Shown here one piece after another: positions 16,807 through 24,390 of a DNA stretch of 64,000 bases. This DNA is from Jiangella ureilytica (GTDB lineage: Bacteria > Actinomycetota > Actinomycetes > Jiangellales > Jiangellaceae), in NCBI RefSeq assembly GCF_004348545.1, contig NZ_SMKL01000012.1, positions 1 through 64,000 on the forward strand, read 5' to 3'. Positions within the stretch are counted from its first letter, which is position 1. Every line of letters begins with the position of its first letter. A program made the translations under genes and the position numbers. The notes beneath the pieces were generated by a model. That model was not told the origin of the DNA, made no database searches, and saw only the letters and a program-made list of their open reading frames with translations.

Positions 16807-17478
16807 ATGAACACTGAGCGAACAGGCTTGGAGCGACGCGCCGCCAAGCACGCGGCGCTGGCCGACCCGGCGCGGCTGCACATCGTCGACCTGCTCAGTC
16901 TCGGTGACCTGTCCCCCAGCGAGCTGCAGCGTCGGCTCGACATGCCGTCGAACCTGCTCGCCCACCATCTCAAGGCGCTGGAAGCGGCCGGCCTGCTGGC
17001 CCGCGGCCGGTCCGAGGCCGACCGCCGGCGCAGTTACGTCAGGCTCACCGCGGACGCGCTGGACGGGCTCGTTCCCGGGGCGGCCGGCCGGGCGCGCCGG
17101 GTCGTGTTCGTGTGCACCGCCAACTCCGCCCGCTCCCAGCTCGCCGCCGCCCTCTGGAAGCGGGCCAGCACCATTCCCGTCGCGTCGGCGGGCACCCACC
17201 CGGCCGACCGCGTCGATCCCGGCGCCGTCGCCGCCGCCCGGCGGCACCGACTCCCGCTGCGCGCCACCCGGCCGCAGCGGCTGGCCGAGATCGCCGCCGA
17301 CGGCGACTACGTCATCACCGTCTGCGACCACGCCCACGAGGAGCTCGGCGACCTCGGCGGCCTGCACTGGTCGATCCCCGACCCCGTCCGCGCCGGCACC
17401 GACGACGCGTTCGACGCCACCGTCACCACGCTCGCCGGCCGCGTCGGCGAACTCGCGCCGCGGCTCGCCGCCTCCTGA
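16807..17478 (+). CDS. ArsR-type regulator fused to low-molecular-weight phosphatase/ArsC domain
   Basis: 223 residues. Residues 1-90 form an ArsR winged helix (LADPARLHIVDLL, PSNLLAHHLKALEAAGLL). Residues 97-223 are an LMW-PTPase/arsenate reductase domain with P-loop CTANSARS (Cys103, Arg109) and a later Cys173 (VCDHAHEE). The HTH part contains no cysteine at all, unlike classical ArsR with CxC in its recognition region. Metalloid sensing, if any, may therefore occur through the reductase domain. Leaderless start; the second arsC follows 11 nt later. Confidence 0.88.
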   Translation: MNTERTGLERRAAKHAALADPARLHIVDLLSLGDLSPSELQRRLDMPSNLLAHHLKALEAAGLLARGRSEADRRRSYVRLTADALDGLVPGAAGRARRVVFVCTANSARSQLAAALWKRASTIPVASAGTHPADRVDPGAVAAARRHRLPLRATRPQRLAEIAADGDYVITVCDHAHEELGDLGGLHWSIPDPVRAGTDDAFDATVTTLAGRVGELAPRLAAS

Positions 17479-17489
17479 GAGGACCACCC

Positions 17490-18137
17490 ATGTCGAACAC
17501 CTACGAACGAGCGCCGATCACCCTGGACCAGCAGCTCGCCCTCACCACCGCCGCGACGCGGCTGGCCGGCGACTTCGACGGCGTCTTCGGCCAGGAGACG
17601 ATCGAACGGTTCCTGCACACCTCCTACGACCAGTTCGCCGGCCGCGCCGTGGTCGCGAACTTCCTTCCGCTGCTGGCCGAGCGCTTCGCCCGCCAGCGGC
17701 TCACCGCGCTCGCCCGGGTCGAGGGCCTGCACCACGACGGCCGGCCCACCGTCCTGTTCCTCTGCGTCCACAACGCCGGCCGGTCGCAGATGGCCCTCGG
17801 CTTCTTCCAGCACCACGCCGGCGACAACGCCATCGCGTGGTCCGGCGGCTCCGAGCCCACAGACCAGATCAACCCCAACGCCGTCGCCGCCATGGCCGAA
17901 CGCGGCATCGACATCTCCGCGGAGTACCCCAAGCCCTGGACCGACGAGGTGGTCCGCGCCGCCGACGTCGTCGTCACCATGGGCTGCGGCGACGCGTGCC
18001 CCGTCTTTCCGGGCAAGCGCTACGAGGACTGGGTCCTCGACGACCCCGCCGGGCAGGATCTCGAGGCCATCCGGCCGATCCGCGACGAGGTCGAGCGCCG
18101 CGTCCTCAGGCTGCTGGACGAGCTCGAGGTGCGTTAG
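17490..18137 (+). CDS. arsC: arsenate reductase/LMW phosphatase with N-terminal three-helix domain
   Basis: 215 residues. An N-terminal helical domain (about 10-80, TIERFLHTSYDQFAG) of the type found in actinobacterial ArsC precedes the phosphatase domain with P-loop CVHNAGRS (Cys92, Arg98), and Cys166/Cys170 (MGCGDACP) that could complete the redox relay. The acidic DDPAGQDLEAIRPIRDEV matches the family. In actinobacteria such proteins reduce arsenate with mycothiol or thioredoxin. Overlaps the convergent cation transporter stop by 4 nt. Confidence 0.9.
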   Translation: MSNTYERAPITLDQQLALTTAATRLAGDFDGVFGQETIERFLHTSYDQFAGRAVVANFLPLLAERFARQRLTALARVEGLHHDGRPTVLFLCVHNAGRSQMALGFFQHHAGDNAIAWSGGSEPTDQINPNAVAAMAERGIDISAEYPKPWTDEVVRAADVVVTMGCGDACPVFPGKRYEDWVLDDPAGQDLEAIRPIRDEVERRVLRLLDELEVR

Positions 18138-18820
18138 CAGCAGTCGCAGCCGGGACCGCAGCCGTCGGCCTCGGGGTCGCGCAGCAGCGCGCCCGCCGAC
18201 ATCGCGCAGGCGTCGCCCCGCCAGGCCTCGACGCCCTCGCGGACGGCGAAACCGGCGATGACCAGCGCCGCCAGCAGGTCGGCCCACCACCAGCCGAACA
18301 CGGAGTTCAGCACCAGCCCGGCCAGCAGCACCGCCGACAGATAGCTGCAGATCAGCGTCTGCCTCGAGTCGGCGACGACGGCGGCCGAGCCCAGTTCGCG
18401 GCCCGTGCGCCGCTCCGCGTACGACAGCGCCGGCATGACCGCCAGACTGACCGCCGCCAGCGCGATGCCGACGGTGCTGTGGCCGGCCTCGGCACCGCCG
18501 GCGAGAGCGCGGACCGCCTCGAACCCGACGTACGCGGCCAGCGCGAAGAACGAGAACGCGACGATCCGCAGCGCCGTCCGCTCGCGGGACTCGTGGTCGC
18601 GGCCGGCGAACTGCCAAGCGATCGCGGCCGCCGACACGACCTCGACCACGGAGTCGAGGCCGAACCCGATCAGGGCGGCCGACGACGCCGCGGCGCCCGC
18701 CGCGATGGCGACGACCGCCTCGACGACGTTGTAGCCGATGGTCGTCGCGACGATCAGCCGGACCCGGCGGCGCAGGACGTCGCGCCGGCCGGTCTCCGTG
18801 GGCCCCAGTGGCAGCGTCAT
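18134..18820 (-). CDS. cation diffusion facilitator family transporter
   Basis: 228 residues with about six TM helices. TM2 carries GFGLDSVVEV, the His/Asp-type metal site region of CDF proteins, and WWWADLLAALVIAG matches TM5 (Asp). The large C-terminal cytoplasmic domain of most CDFs is absent, replaced by a short Cys-rich tail (DGCGPGCDCC) that could bind soft metals. The ATG overlaps the cmtR-like stop (ATGA), so the transporter is probably induced by that sensor's metal, for example Cd, Pb or Zn. An upstream ATG at 18832 is possible. Confidence 0.85.
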   Translation of the reverse strand: MTLPLGPTETGRRDVLRRRVRLIVATTIGYNVVEAVVAIAAGAAASSAALIGFGLDSVVEVVSAAAIAWQFAGRDHESRERTALRIVAFSFFALAAYVGFEAVRALAGGAEAGHSTVGIALAAVSLAVMPALSYAERRTGRELGSAAVVADSRQTLICSYLSAVLLAGLVLNSVFGWWWADLLAALVIAGFAVREGVEAWRGDACAMSAGALLRDPEADGCGPGCDCC

Positions 18821-19149
18821 CGGCAGGAACACCCCTCGGGTGCGCAGCAGGACGGGTCGACCACCAGCACCAGCTCCAGCAGCACGCCCAGCGTGGCGCC
18901 GAGGTGCGCGTCGGCCAGCCGGTACCGGGTCCGCCGTCCCTCAGGAGCCGATTCGACCAGCCCGCACCCGCGCAGGCAGGCCAGCTGGTTCGACATCACC
19001 TGCCGCGACACGCCCAGCTCGGACGCGAGGTCGGACGGGAACGCCGGCGCCTCGCGCAGCGCCAGCAGGATCCGCGCCCGCGTGCCGTCGGACAGCGCGT
19101 ACCCGAGCCGGGCCAGCGCCTCCGTGTGCGACGCCGTCACCATGGTCAT
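18817..19149 (-). CDS. cmtR: CmtR-like ArsR-family metal sensor
   Basis: 110 residues of winged-helix repressor. CLRGCGLV (Cys58, Cys62) matches the metal-binding CxxxC of Mycobacterium CmtR, which senses Cd(II)/Pb(II), and LADAHLGATLG and LELVLVVD follow as in that protein. A C-terminal cluster Cys101/102/107/109 could supply the third ligand. It directly precedes the CDF transporter. A palindromic operator covers its own -10, consistent with autorepression. Confidence 0.88.
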   Translation of the reverse strand: MTMVTASHTEALARLGYALSDGTRARILLALREAPAFPSDLASELGVSRQVMSNQLACLRGCGLVESAPEGRRTRYRLADAHLGATLGVLLELVLVVDPSCCAPEGCSCR

Positions 19150-19156
19150 GCGGCTG

Positions 19157-19179
19157 ACAGTACAGCAATCGCTGTACTG
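19157..19179 (-). promoter_or_regulatory. palindromic operator and leaderless promoter of the CmtR-like gene
   Basis: CAGTACAGC (19158-19166) and GCTGTACTG (19171-19179), a perfect 9-bp inverted repeat with 4-nt spacer. On the minus strand TACTGT (19162-19157) can be the -10, about 7 nt before the ATG at 19149. The operator would block RNA polymerase directly. Confidence 0.75.
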
Positions 19180-19195
19180 ACTGAAGCCCGTGACC

Positions 19196-20500
19196 TCAGG
19201 GCGCCCGGCGGGTCAGCTGGAGCAGCTCCGGCTCCGCCGCCGGTCCGCAGCACCCGCCGCCCCCGGCGGCACCGTCGCCGTCGTACCCGCCCGACCCGCC
19301 GCAGACGCCGGACTCCGGCAGCACCAGCTCGACCCGCTCGGCGGCGGCACGGTCGCCGGCGAACGCGGCGGCGATGCTGCGCACCTGCTCGTAGCCGGTG
19401 AGCGCGAGGAAGGTCGGCGCGCGGCCGTAGCTCTTCATGCCGGCGAGGTAGACGCCGGGCTCGGGGTGGGCGAGCTCGCGGACTCCGTGCGGCGGCACGC
19501 TGCCGCACGAGTGCACGTTGGGGTCGATCATCGGCGCGAGCCGGACCGGCGCCTGCAGCGTGGAGTCGAGCGAGAGCCGCAGCTCGGACAGCCAGGCGAG
19601 GTCCGGCCGCAGCCCGGTGAGCGCGACCACGTGGTCGACGGCGTCGACGGTCCGGCCGTCGTCGGCGACCAGGACCAGCGACCCGCCGGCGCCTGCCTGG
19701 ACCGCCGCCGTCCGGAAGCCGGTGACCACCCGCACGCCGCCCGCCTCGACTGCCGCTCGGGCCTGCTGCCCGAGCCGTCCGCGGGCCGGCAGCTCGTCGG
19801 CCGCGCCCCCGCCGAACGTGTCGTCGATGCCACCGCGACGCAGGATCCATGTCACCGTTGCGTCACCGTTCCGCCTGGTCAACGCCACGAGGGCGGTGAG
19901 GGCGGAGTGTCCGCTCCCGGCGACGACGACGTGGCCGGCGAGGTTCGCGCGCGGGATGCGGTAGGTGAGCCGCCCGGCGTCGGCGGCGGCCCGCTCCCCG
20001 AGGGCGGGCAGGCCGTCGCCGCCCAGCGGGTTCGGCGTGCCCCACGTGCCGGACGCATCGACGACGCCGCGGGCCCGCACCCGCTCCTCGCGGCCGTCGG
20101 CGTGCCGCACGTGGACGGTGAGCGGCTCGGTGTCGCGGCCGGCGTCGACCACCCGGTCCCGGCCGCGGCGGGCGACGCCGACGACCTCGGCGCCGGTGCG
20201 CACCCGCTCAGCCAGCGTGGCCGCCAATGGTTCCAGGTAGTGGCGGACCCACTCGGCGCCGGTCGGGTAGACGCCGGCAGGCGGTTCGGTCCAGCCGGTC
20301 GGTTCGAGCAGCCTCCGGGCCGCGGGCGCCACCAGTTCCGGCCAGGCCGAGAACAGCCGGACGTGCCCCCACTCCGCGACCGCGGCTCCCGCCGTCGGGC
20401 CGCGTTCGAACAGCACGACCTCGACATCGCGCTCGGCGAGTTCCGCCGCGGCCGCCAGGCCGACCGGGCCGCCGCCCACCACCACGACCGGATCCGTCAT
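19196..20500 (-). CDS. ArsO-like flavin-dependent monooxygenase/oxidoreductase
   Basis: 434 residues. FAD motif VVVGGGPVGLAAAAELA is at the N-terminus, and the NADPH motif VVAGSGHSALTALVAL lies mid-protein. The closing Cys-rich tail contains CGGSGG and GGGGCCGP. The order of motifs and VRLFSAWPEL fit class B-like flavoproteins found in ars loci (ArsO). The unusual Gly/Cys tail may bind metalloid. An operator palindrome lies upstream, shared with the divergent ArsR-GNAT gene, so expression is probably metalloid-induced. The specific substrate is unproven. Confidence 0.85.
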   Translation of the reverse strand: MTDPVVVVGGGPVGLAAAAELAERDVEVVLFERGPTAGAAVAEWGHVRLFSAWPELVAPAARRLLEPTGWTEPPAGVYPTGAEWVRHYLEPLAATLAERVRTGAEVVGVARRGRDRVVDAGRDTEPLTVHVRHADGREERVRARGVVDASGTWGTPNPLGGDGLPALGERAAADAGRLTYRIPRANLAGHVVVAGSGHSALTALVALTRRNGDATVTWILRRGGIDDTFGGGAADELPARGRLGQQARAAVEAGGVRVVTGFRTAAVQAGAGGSLVLVADDGRTVDAVDHVVALTGLRPDLAWLSELRLSLDSTLQAPVRLAPMIDPNVHSCGSVPPHGVRELAHPEPGVYLAGMKSYGRAPTFLALTGYEQVRSIAAAFAGDRAAAERVELVLPESGVCGGSGGYDGDGAAGGGGCCGPAAEPELLQLTRRAP

Positions 20501-20510
20501 GACTCACTCT

Positions 20511-20569
20511 CTTTCATCGAAGACTGTCGATGAAAGCATGCCTCGTCGATCGACGTTTGTCGATAGACT
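20511..20569. promoter_or_regulatory. two operator palindromes between ArsO-like and ArsR-GNAT genes
   Basis: CTTTCATCGA/TCGATGAAAG (20511-20520, 20527-20536; perfect 10-bp arms) lies at the ArsO-like promoter. ATCGAC/GTCGAT (20549-20554, 20559-20564) overlaps TAGACT (20564-20569), the -10 of the ArsR-GNAT gene, whose ATG follows after 6 nt. The shared ATCGA core suggests both sites bind the same ArsR-type dimer. Confidence 0.7.
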
Positions 20570-20575
20570 GCGCGC

Positions 20576-21412
20576 ATGACGACCCAGGCCGCTCCGGCCC
20601 CGCTGCTCCCCGCGGACGCCGCCACCGACTACGCCGAGTGCTTCGCCTGCCTCTCCGACCCCACGCGGGTCCGGGTGCTGCACGCCGTCGCGGGCTCGAA
20701 CGGCGGGCTGACGGTCGGCGAGCTCACCACGCTGCTCGGCATCAGCCAGTCGACCTGCTCGCACCACGTGCGCAAGCTGGCCGCCGTCGGGTTCGTGCAC
20801 GTGGCGAAGGTCGGCACCAGCACCCGCGTCACCGTCAACGAGGCCTGCTGCACCGGGCTTCCGCACATGGCCGACGTCGTCATGGGCGCGGTCGGCGCCA
20901 CCCGGCCGTGCTGCCCCGACGACGTCCCGGCCGACGTCACCGTCCGGGCGCTCGACGACGGCGACTGGCCGGCGGTCCGGCGCATCTACGGCGAGGGCAT
21001 CGCGACCGGCATCGCGACCTTCGAGACGTCCGTGCCGCCCAGCACGCGGCTGGCCGCGACCTGGCTGCCCGGGCATCGCTGGGTCGCCGAGCTCGACGGC
21101 GCCGTCGTCGGCTGGACGGCGGTATCCCCCGTCTCGGCCCGCGACTGCTACAGCGGCGTCGGCGAGACCTCGGTCTACGTCTCCCCCGAGCACCGCGGCC
21201 GAGGCGTGGGCAAGGCGCTGCTGCGCAAGCAGGTCACGGCCGCCGACGCCGACGGTATCTGGACGCTGCAGACGTCGGTGTTCACCGAGAACCGGGCCAG
21301 CCTGTCCCTGCACCACCAGGCCGGCTACCGCACCGTCGGCATCCGCGAGCGCATCGCCCGGCGCGACGGCGACTGGCACGACACGGTCCTGCTGGAGCGC
21401 CGGGCATCATGA
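20576..21412 (+). CDS. ArsR-type regulator fused to GNAT acetyltransferase (ArsN-like)
   Basis: 278 residues. Residues 15-115 are an ArsR HTH (LGISQSTCSHHVRKLAAVGF) with Cys22, Cys25, Cys61, Cys91/92 and Cys112/113 as candidate As(III) ligands. Residues 120-278 are a GNAT of the phosphinothricin/ArsN type (SVYVSPEHRGRGVGKALL, ENRASLSLHHQAGY). ArsN-type enzymes acetylate arsinothricin or phosphinothricin, so this fused protein may couple sensing to detoxification of an amino-acid arsenical; that link is inference. Leaderless start. Confidence 0.88.
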   Translation: MTTQAAPAPLLPADAATDYAECFACLSDPTRVRVLHAVAGSNGGLTVGELTTLLGISQSTCSHHVRKLAAVGFVHVAKVGTSTRVTVNEACCTGLPHMADVVMGAVGATRPCCPDDVPADVTVRALDDGDWPAVRRIYGEGIATGIATFETSVPPSTRLAATWLPGHRWVAELDGAVVGWTAVSPVSARDCYSGVGETSVYVSPEHRGRGVGKALLRKQVTAADADGIWTLQTSVFTENRASLSLHHQAGYRTVGIRERIARRDGDWHDTVLLERRAS

Positions 21413-21416
21413 GGGC

Positions 21417-21833
21417 ATGACGGCTCTCACCCCCGCCGGCGGCGACGCGATCCTCGCCGCGAACTTCGCCCCCTGGGTCCGGGACCTCGGCCTCGCCGTC
21501 GTCGGCACCGGCGACGACCACGCCACGCTGCGGCTGCCGTGGAGCGACCGGCTGGCGCGCGAGGGCGGTGCGCTGTCGGGGCAGGCACTCATGGCCGCTG
21601 CCGACACCGCGACGGTGGTCGCGATCAGCGCCGCCCGCGGCGGCTACGGGCCGATGACCACCGTCCAGCAGTCGACGAGCTTCCAGCGCCCCGTCGTCGG
21701 CGCGGACGTCCTGGTGACGGCGCGGGTGAGCAAGCTCGGCCGCACGCTGGCGTTCGTCGACGTCACCATGGCTGCCGACGGCGACGACCGCGCCGTCGCC
21801 CAGGCGTCGACGGTGTACGCCCTGCTCAGCTGA
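21417..21833 (+). CDS. PaaI-like hotdog-fold thioesterase
   Basis: 138 residues with the hotdog pattern: central helix GALSGQALMAAADTATVVAI, then the strands TTVQQSTSFQRPVVG and VLVTARVSKLGRTLAFVDV. Family members hydrolyse acyl-CoA thioesters. It starts 4 nt after the ArsR-GNAT stop, so it may be read through from that promoter, though a link to metalloid chemistry is not evident. Its stop overlaps the convergent aldo/keto reductase by 8 nt. Confidence 0.85.
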   Translation: MTALTPAGGDAILAANFAPWVRDLGLAVVGTGDDHATLRLPWSDRLAREGGALSGQALMAAADTATVVAISAARGGYGPMTTVQQSTSFQRPVVGADVLVTARVSKLGRTLAFVDVTMAADGDDRAVAQASTVYALLS

Positions 21834-22800
21834 ACCCCGTCGGCCGGCGCAGCGTGTACGGCTCCTCGAGCAGCGCGGCCTCGTCGTCGGTCAGCTCGAG
21901 GTGCAGCGCCGCCACCGCGTCGGTCAGGTGGTACGGCTTCGTCGGCCCGACGATGGGCGCGCTGACCACCGGGTTGCGCAGCACCCAGGCGAGTGCGACC
22001 TGCGCCATGGGCACGCCGCGCGCCTCGGCGACCCGCTGGACGGCGTCGGCGATCGGTTTGTCGGCCGCCTCGGTGTACCGGCTCCGCGCCAGGGTGTCGG
22101 TGTCGCTGCGGGCGGTCGACGCGCCCCACGGCCGGGTCAGCCGGCCCTTGCCCAGCGGGCTCCACGGGATGCTCCCGACGCCCTGGTCGGCGAGCAGCCC
22201 GTACAGCTCGCGCTCGTCCTCGCGCTGCATGAGGCTGTACTGGTTCTGCATCGACACGAACCGGGTCCAGCCGCCGAGGTCGGCGGTGTACTGCAGCTTC
22301 GCGAACTGCCAGGCCCACATCGACGACGCGCCGAGGTAGCGCGCCTTGCCGGCCTTGACGACGTCGTGCAGCGCCTCCATGGTCTCCTCGACCGGCGTCT
22401 CGTGGTCGAAGCGGTGAATCTGGTACAGGTCGACGTAGTCGGTGCCCAGCCGGGTCAGCGACGCGTCGATCTGCTCCATGATCGCCTTGCGCGACAGCCC
22501 GGAGCCGCCGGCGCCGTCGTGCATCGGGAAGAAGACCTTGGTCGCTAGCACGACGTCCTCGCGCCGCGTGTAGCGCTTGATCGCCCGGCCGACGATCTCC
22601 TCGGACGACCCGTCGGCGTAGATGTTGGCGGTGTCCCAGAACGTGATGCCGAGCTCGAGCGCCTGCCGGAACACCGGCTCGGCCGCGTCGTCGCCGAGCG
22701 TCCACTCGCTGCCGCCGTCCGCCGCGTCGCCGAAGCTCATGCAGCCCAGCGCGATGCGGCTGACCTTCAGTCCCGAGTCGCCCAGCCGGGTGTGCTCCAT
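21826..22800 (-). CDS. aldo/keto reductase
   Basis: 324 residues forming the AKR (beta/alpha)8 barrel. Visible are the N-terminal LGDSGLKVSRIALGCMSFG, WDTANIYADG with catalytic Asp and Tyr, LATKVF with Lys, and DLYQIHRFD with His. The C-terminal NADPH region (APIVGPTKPYH) is also present. Close to the YajO/Tas-like AKR subfamily of NADPH-dependent carbonyl reductases. The 5' end overlaps the upstream membrane-protein gene by 34 nt, so the two are likely transcribed together. Confidence 0.92.
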   Translation of the reverse strand: MEHTRLGDSGLKVSRIALGCMSFGDAADGGSEWTLGDDAAEPVFRQALELGITFWDTANIYADGSSEEIVGRAIKRYTRREDVVLATKVFFPMHDGAGGSGLSRKAIMEQIDASLTRLGTDYVDLYQIHRFDHETPVEETMEALHDVVKAGKARYLGASSMWAWQFAKLQYTADLGGWTRFVSMQNQYSLMQREDERELYGLLADQGVGSIPWSPLGKGRLTRPWGASTARSDTDTLARSRYTEAADKPIADAVQRVAEARGVPMAQVALAWVLRNPVVSAPIVGPTKPYHLTDAVAALHLELTDDEAALLEEPYTLRRPTGFS

Positions 22801-23288
22801 GGTCCGCTCCCGTCGTCGTGGGGGTCGACGGGGCCATCCTTCCGCACGTGCCGGTGGTGGCGGTGGTGCGGGCGCGCGTACTCGTCGTAGCGCCAGAGCA
22901 TGACGCCGAGCATCGCGGGGATCATGACGGCGTGCTGGACGCCGAGGCCGGCCCCGGCGCCGAGGGCGCCGGCCGCCACGAGGGCCGCGGCGAGCGCCGT
23001 CGGGACCATCATCGACGCCGCCATCTCGGCGCTGCGCAGCGCCGGGTGCCGGCGAAGCGTCATCCACAGCACCATCGGGATGGTCATGTTCACGCCCATG
23101 AGCAGGACGCGGAACCAGCCCGCCTGGGCGCCGACGCTGCTGCCGGCCGCGCCGAACGCGAGCGCCGCGAGGCCGCTGAAGATGCCCATGCCCGCGAACA
23201 TGACCACGACCATCTCGAGGACGTGCAGCCAGAACCGTCTCCGGCTGGGTGCGCGCTCGTCGTCGACGCTGATCGGCTGCGGCTCCAT
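22767..23288 (-). CDS. four-TM membrane protein of unknown function
   Basis: 173 residues. Four hydrophobic segments (near 26-48, 56-75, 90-112 and 117-133) are followed by a His-rich cytoplasmic-type tail (RPHHRHHRH). Start ATG at 23288. No family is recognised beyond general similarity to actinobacterial hypothetical membrane proteins. The His tail could bind metal, but no metal-transport motif is seen. It is translationally overlapped with the aldo/keto reductase and divergent from an AraC-type regulator. Confidence 0.75.
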   Translation of the reverse strand: MEPQPISVDDERAPSRRRFWLHVLEMVVVMFAGMGIFSGLAALAFGAAGSSVGAQAGWFRVLLMGVNMTIPMVLWMTLRRHPALRSAEMAASMMVPTALAAALVAAGALGAGAGLGVQHAVMIPAMLGVMLWRYDEYARPHHRHHRHVRKDGPVDPHDDGSGPWSTPGWATRD

Positions 23289-23350
23289 GGCCGCGAGGAT
23301 CGCAGCCCGTCGCCGCGCACGGCCAGAGGGCGAGCTGCGCCGGCCCAGGA

Positions 23351-23389
23351 CGGGTCCGGAATCCTGGGAAACCTGTCCCACCGGACCCG
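23351..23389. promoter_or_regulatory. inverted repeat between divergent genes
   Basis: CGGGTCCGG (23351-23359) and CCGGACCCG (23381-23389), perfect 9-bp arms 21 nt apart. It is just upstream of TAGGGT (23401-23406), a -10 6 nt before the AraC-type gene's GTG. The centre-to-centre spacing of 30 bp (about three helix turns) suits a dimeric regulator, possibly the GlxA-type protein itself. Confidence 0.5.
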
Positions 23390-23412
23390 GTCGCTTCTCC
23401 TAGGGTGGGCGG

Positions 23413-24384
23413 GTGACGTCGCGGCAGGTCGTGGTCGTCGGGTACGACGGTGCCGAGCTGGTCGACATCGCGTCCGTGACGACCGCGTTCGATCTGGCCA
23501 ACCGGCTCGGCGCGGCGCCGCTCTACGACATCGCCCTGGCGACGGTCGACGGCGGTGCGCTGCGGTGCGAGACCGGGCTGATGCTGCACGCCCAGAGCCC
23601 GCTGCGCGCACTGGACGCCGCTGACACGCTCGTGGTGTCGGGCGGGCGCGGGCACACGGCGGCGGCAGGCGACGCCGAGCTGATCCGGCAGGTCCGGCGG
23701 CTCGCCGGCACGGCCCGGCGGGTGGCGTCGGTCTGCACGGGCGCGACGGTGCTCGCCTCGGCCGGCCTGCTCGACGGCCGCCGCGCGACCACCCACTGGT
23801 GGTACGCCGACGAGCTGGCGACGGCGTACCCCTCGGTCCAGGTCGACGCGGCGCCGATCTACATCCGCGAGGGCAACGTCTCGACGTCCGGCGGCGTGAC
23901 GGCGTCGCTCGACCTCACGCTGGCCTTCATCGAGGAGGACCACGGGTCGGAGCTGGCCCGCTGGGTGGCCATGGGCATGGTCGCCTACCTGCAGCGACCC
24001 GGCAACCAGGCGCAGATGAGCGTCTTCACCACCGCCCGCCGCCCCGACCACGCCACCCTGCGCGCCGTCATGGACCACGTCACCGCCCACCCCGACGCCG
24101 ACCTGACGACGGCGGCGCTGGCGGAGCGGGCCGGGGTGAGCGCCCGGCAGCTCAGCCGGCTCTTCCGCGACCACCTCGGCGAGCCCCCGGCCGCCGTGGT
24201 CCGCCGCTTCCGGCTGGAACTGGCCGCCCGCCTGGTGGCGTCGACGGACCTGCCGCTGTCGCAGGTGGCGAAGCGGTGCGGGTTCAGTTCCGCCGAGGCG
24301 CTGCGGCAGGCCTTCATCGCCCGTTACGACGTCAGCCCGCGCGCCTTCCGCCAGACCCAGTCTCGCGCAGCCGCCGGCGGCTGA
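23413..24384 (+). CDS. GlxA-family AraC-type transcriptional regulator
   Basis: 323 residues. The N-terminal DJ-1/PfpI-like domain (VVVVGYDGAELVDIAS to about 190) has a nucleophile-elbow-like Cys in VCTGATVLASAGLLDG. The C-terminal AraC pair of helix-turn-helices follows (AERAGVSARQLSRLFRDHLG, AKRCGFSSAEALRQAF). Family members sense small metabolites such as amines or quaternary amines. Probably leaderless (TAGGGT 6 nt upstream). Divergent from the membrane protein/aldo-keto reductase genes, which are candidate targets. Confidence 0.9.
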   Translation: MTSRQVVVVGYDGAELVDIASVTTAFDLANRLGAAPLYDIALATVDGGALRCETGLMLHAQSPLRALDAADTLVVSGGRGHTAAAGDAELIRQVRRLAGTARRVASVCTGATVLASAGLLDGRRATTHWWYADELATAYPSVQVDAAPIYIREGNVSTSGGVTASLDLTLAFIEEDHGSELARWVAMGMVAYLQRPGNQAQMSVFTTARRPDHATLRAVMDHVTAHPDADLTTAALAERAGVSARQLSRLFRDHLGEPPAAVVRRFRLELAARLVASTDLPLSQVAKRCGFSSAEALRQAFIARYDVSPRAFRQTQSRAAAGG

Positions 24385-24390
24385 CGCCTG

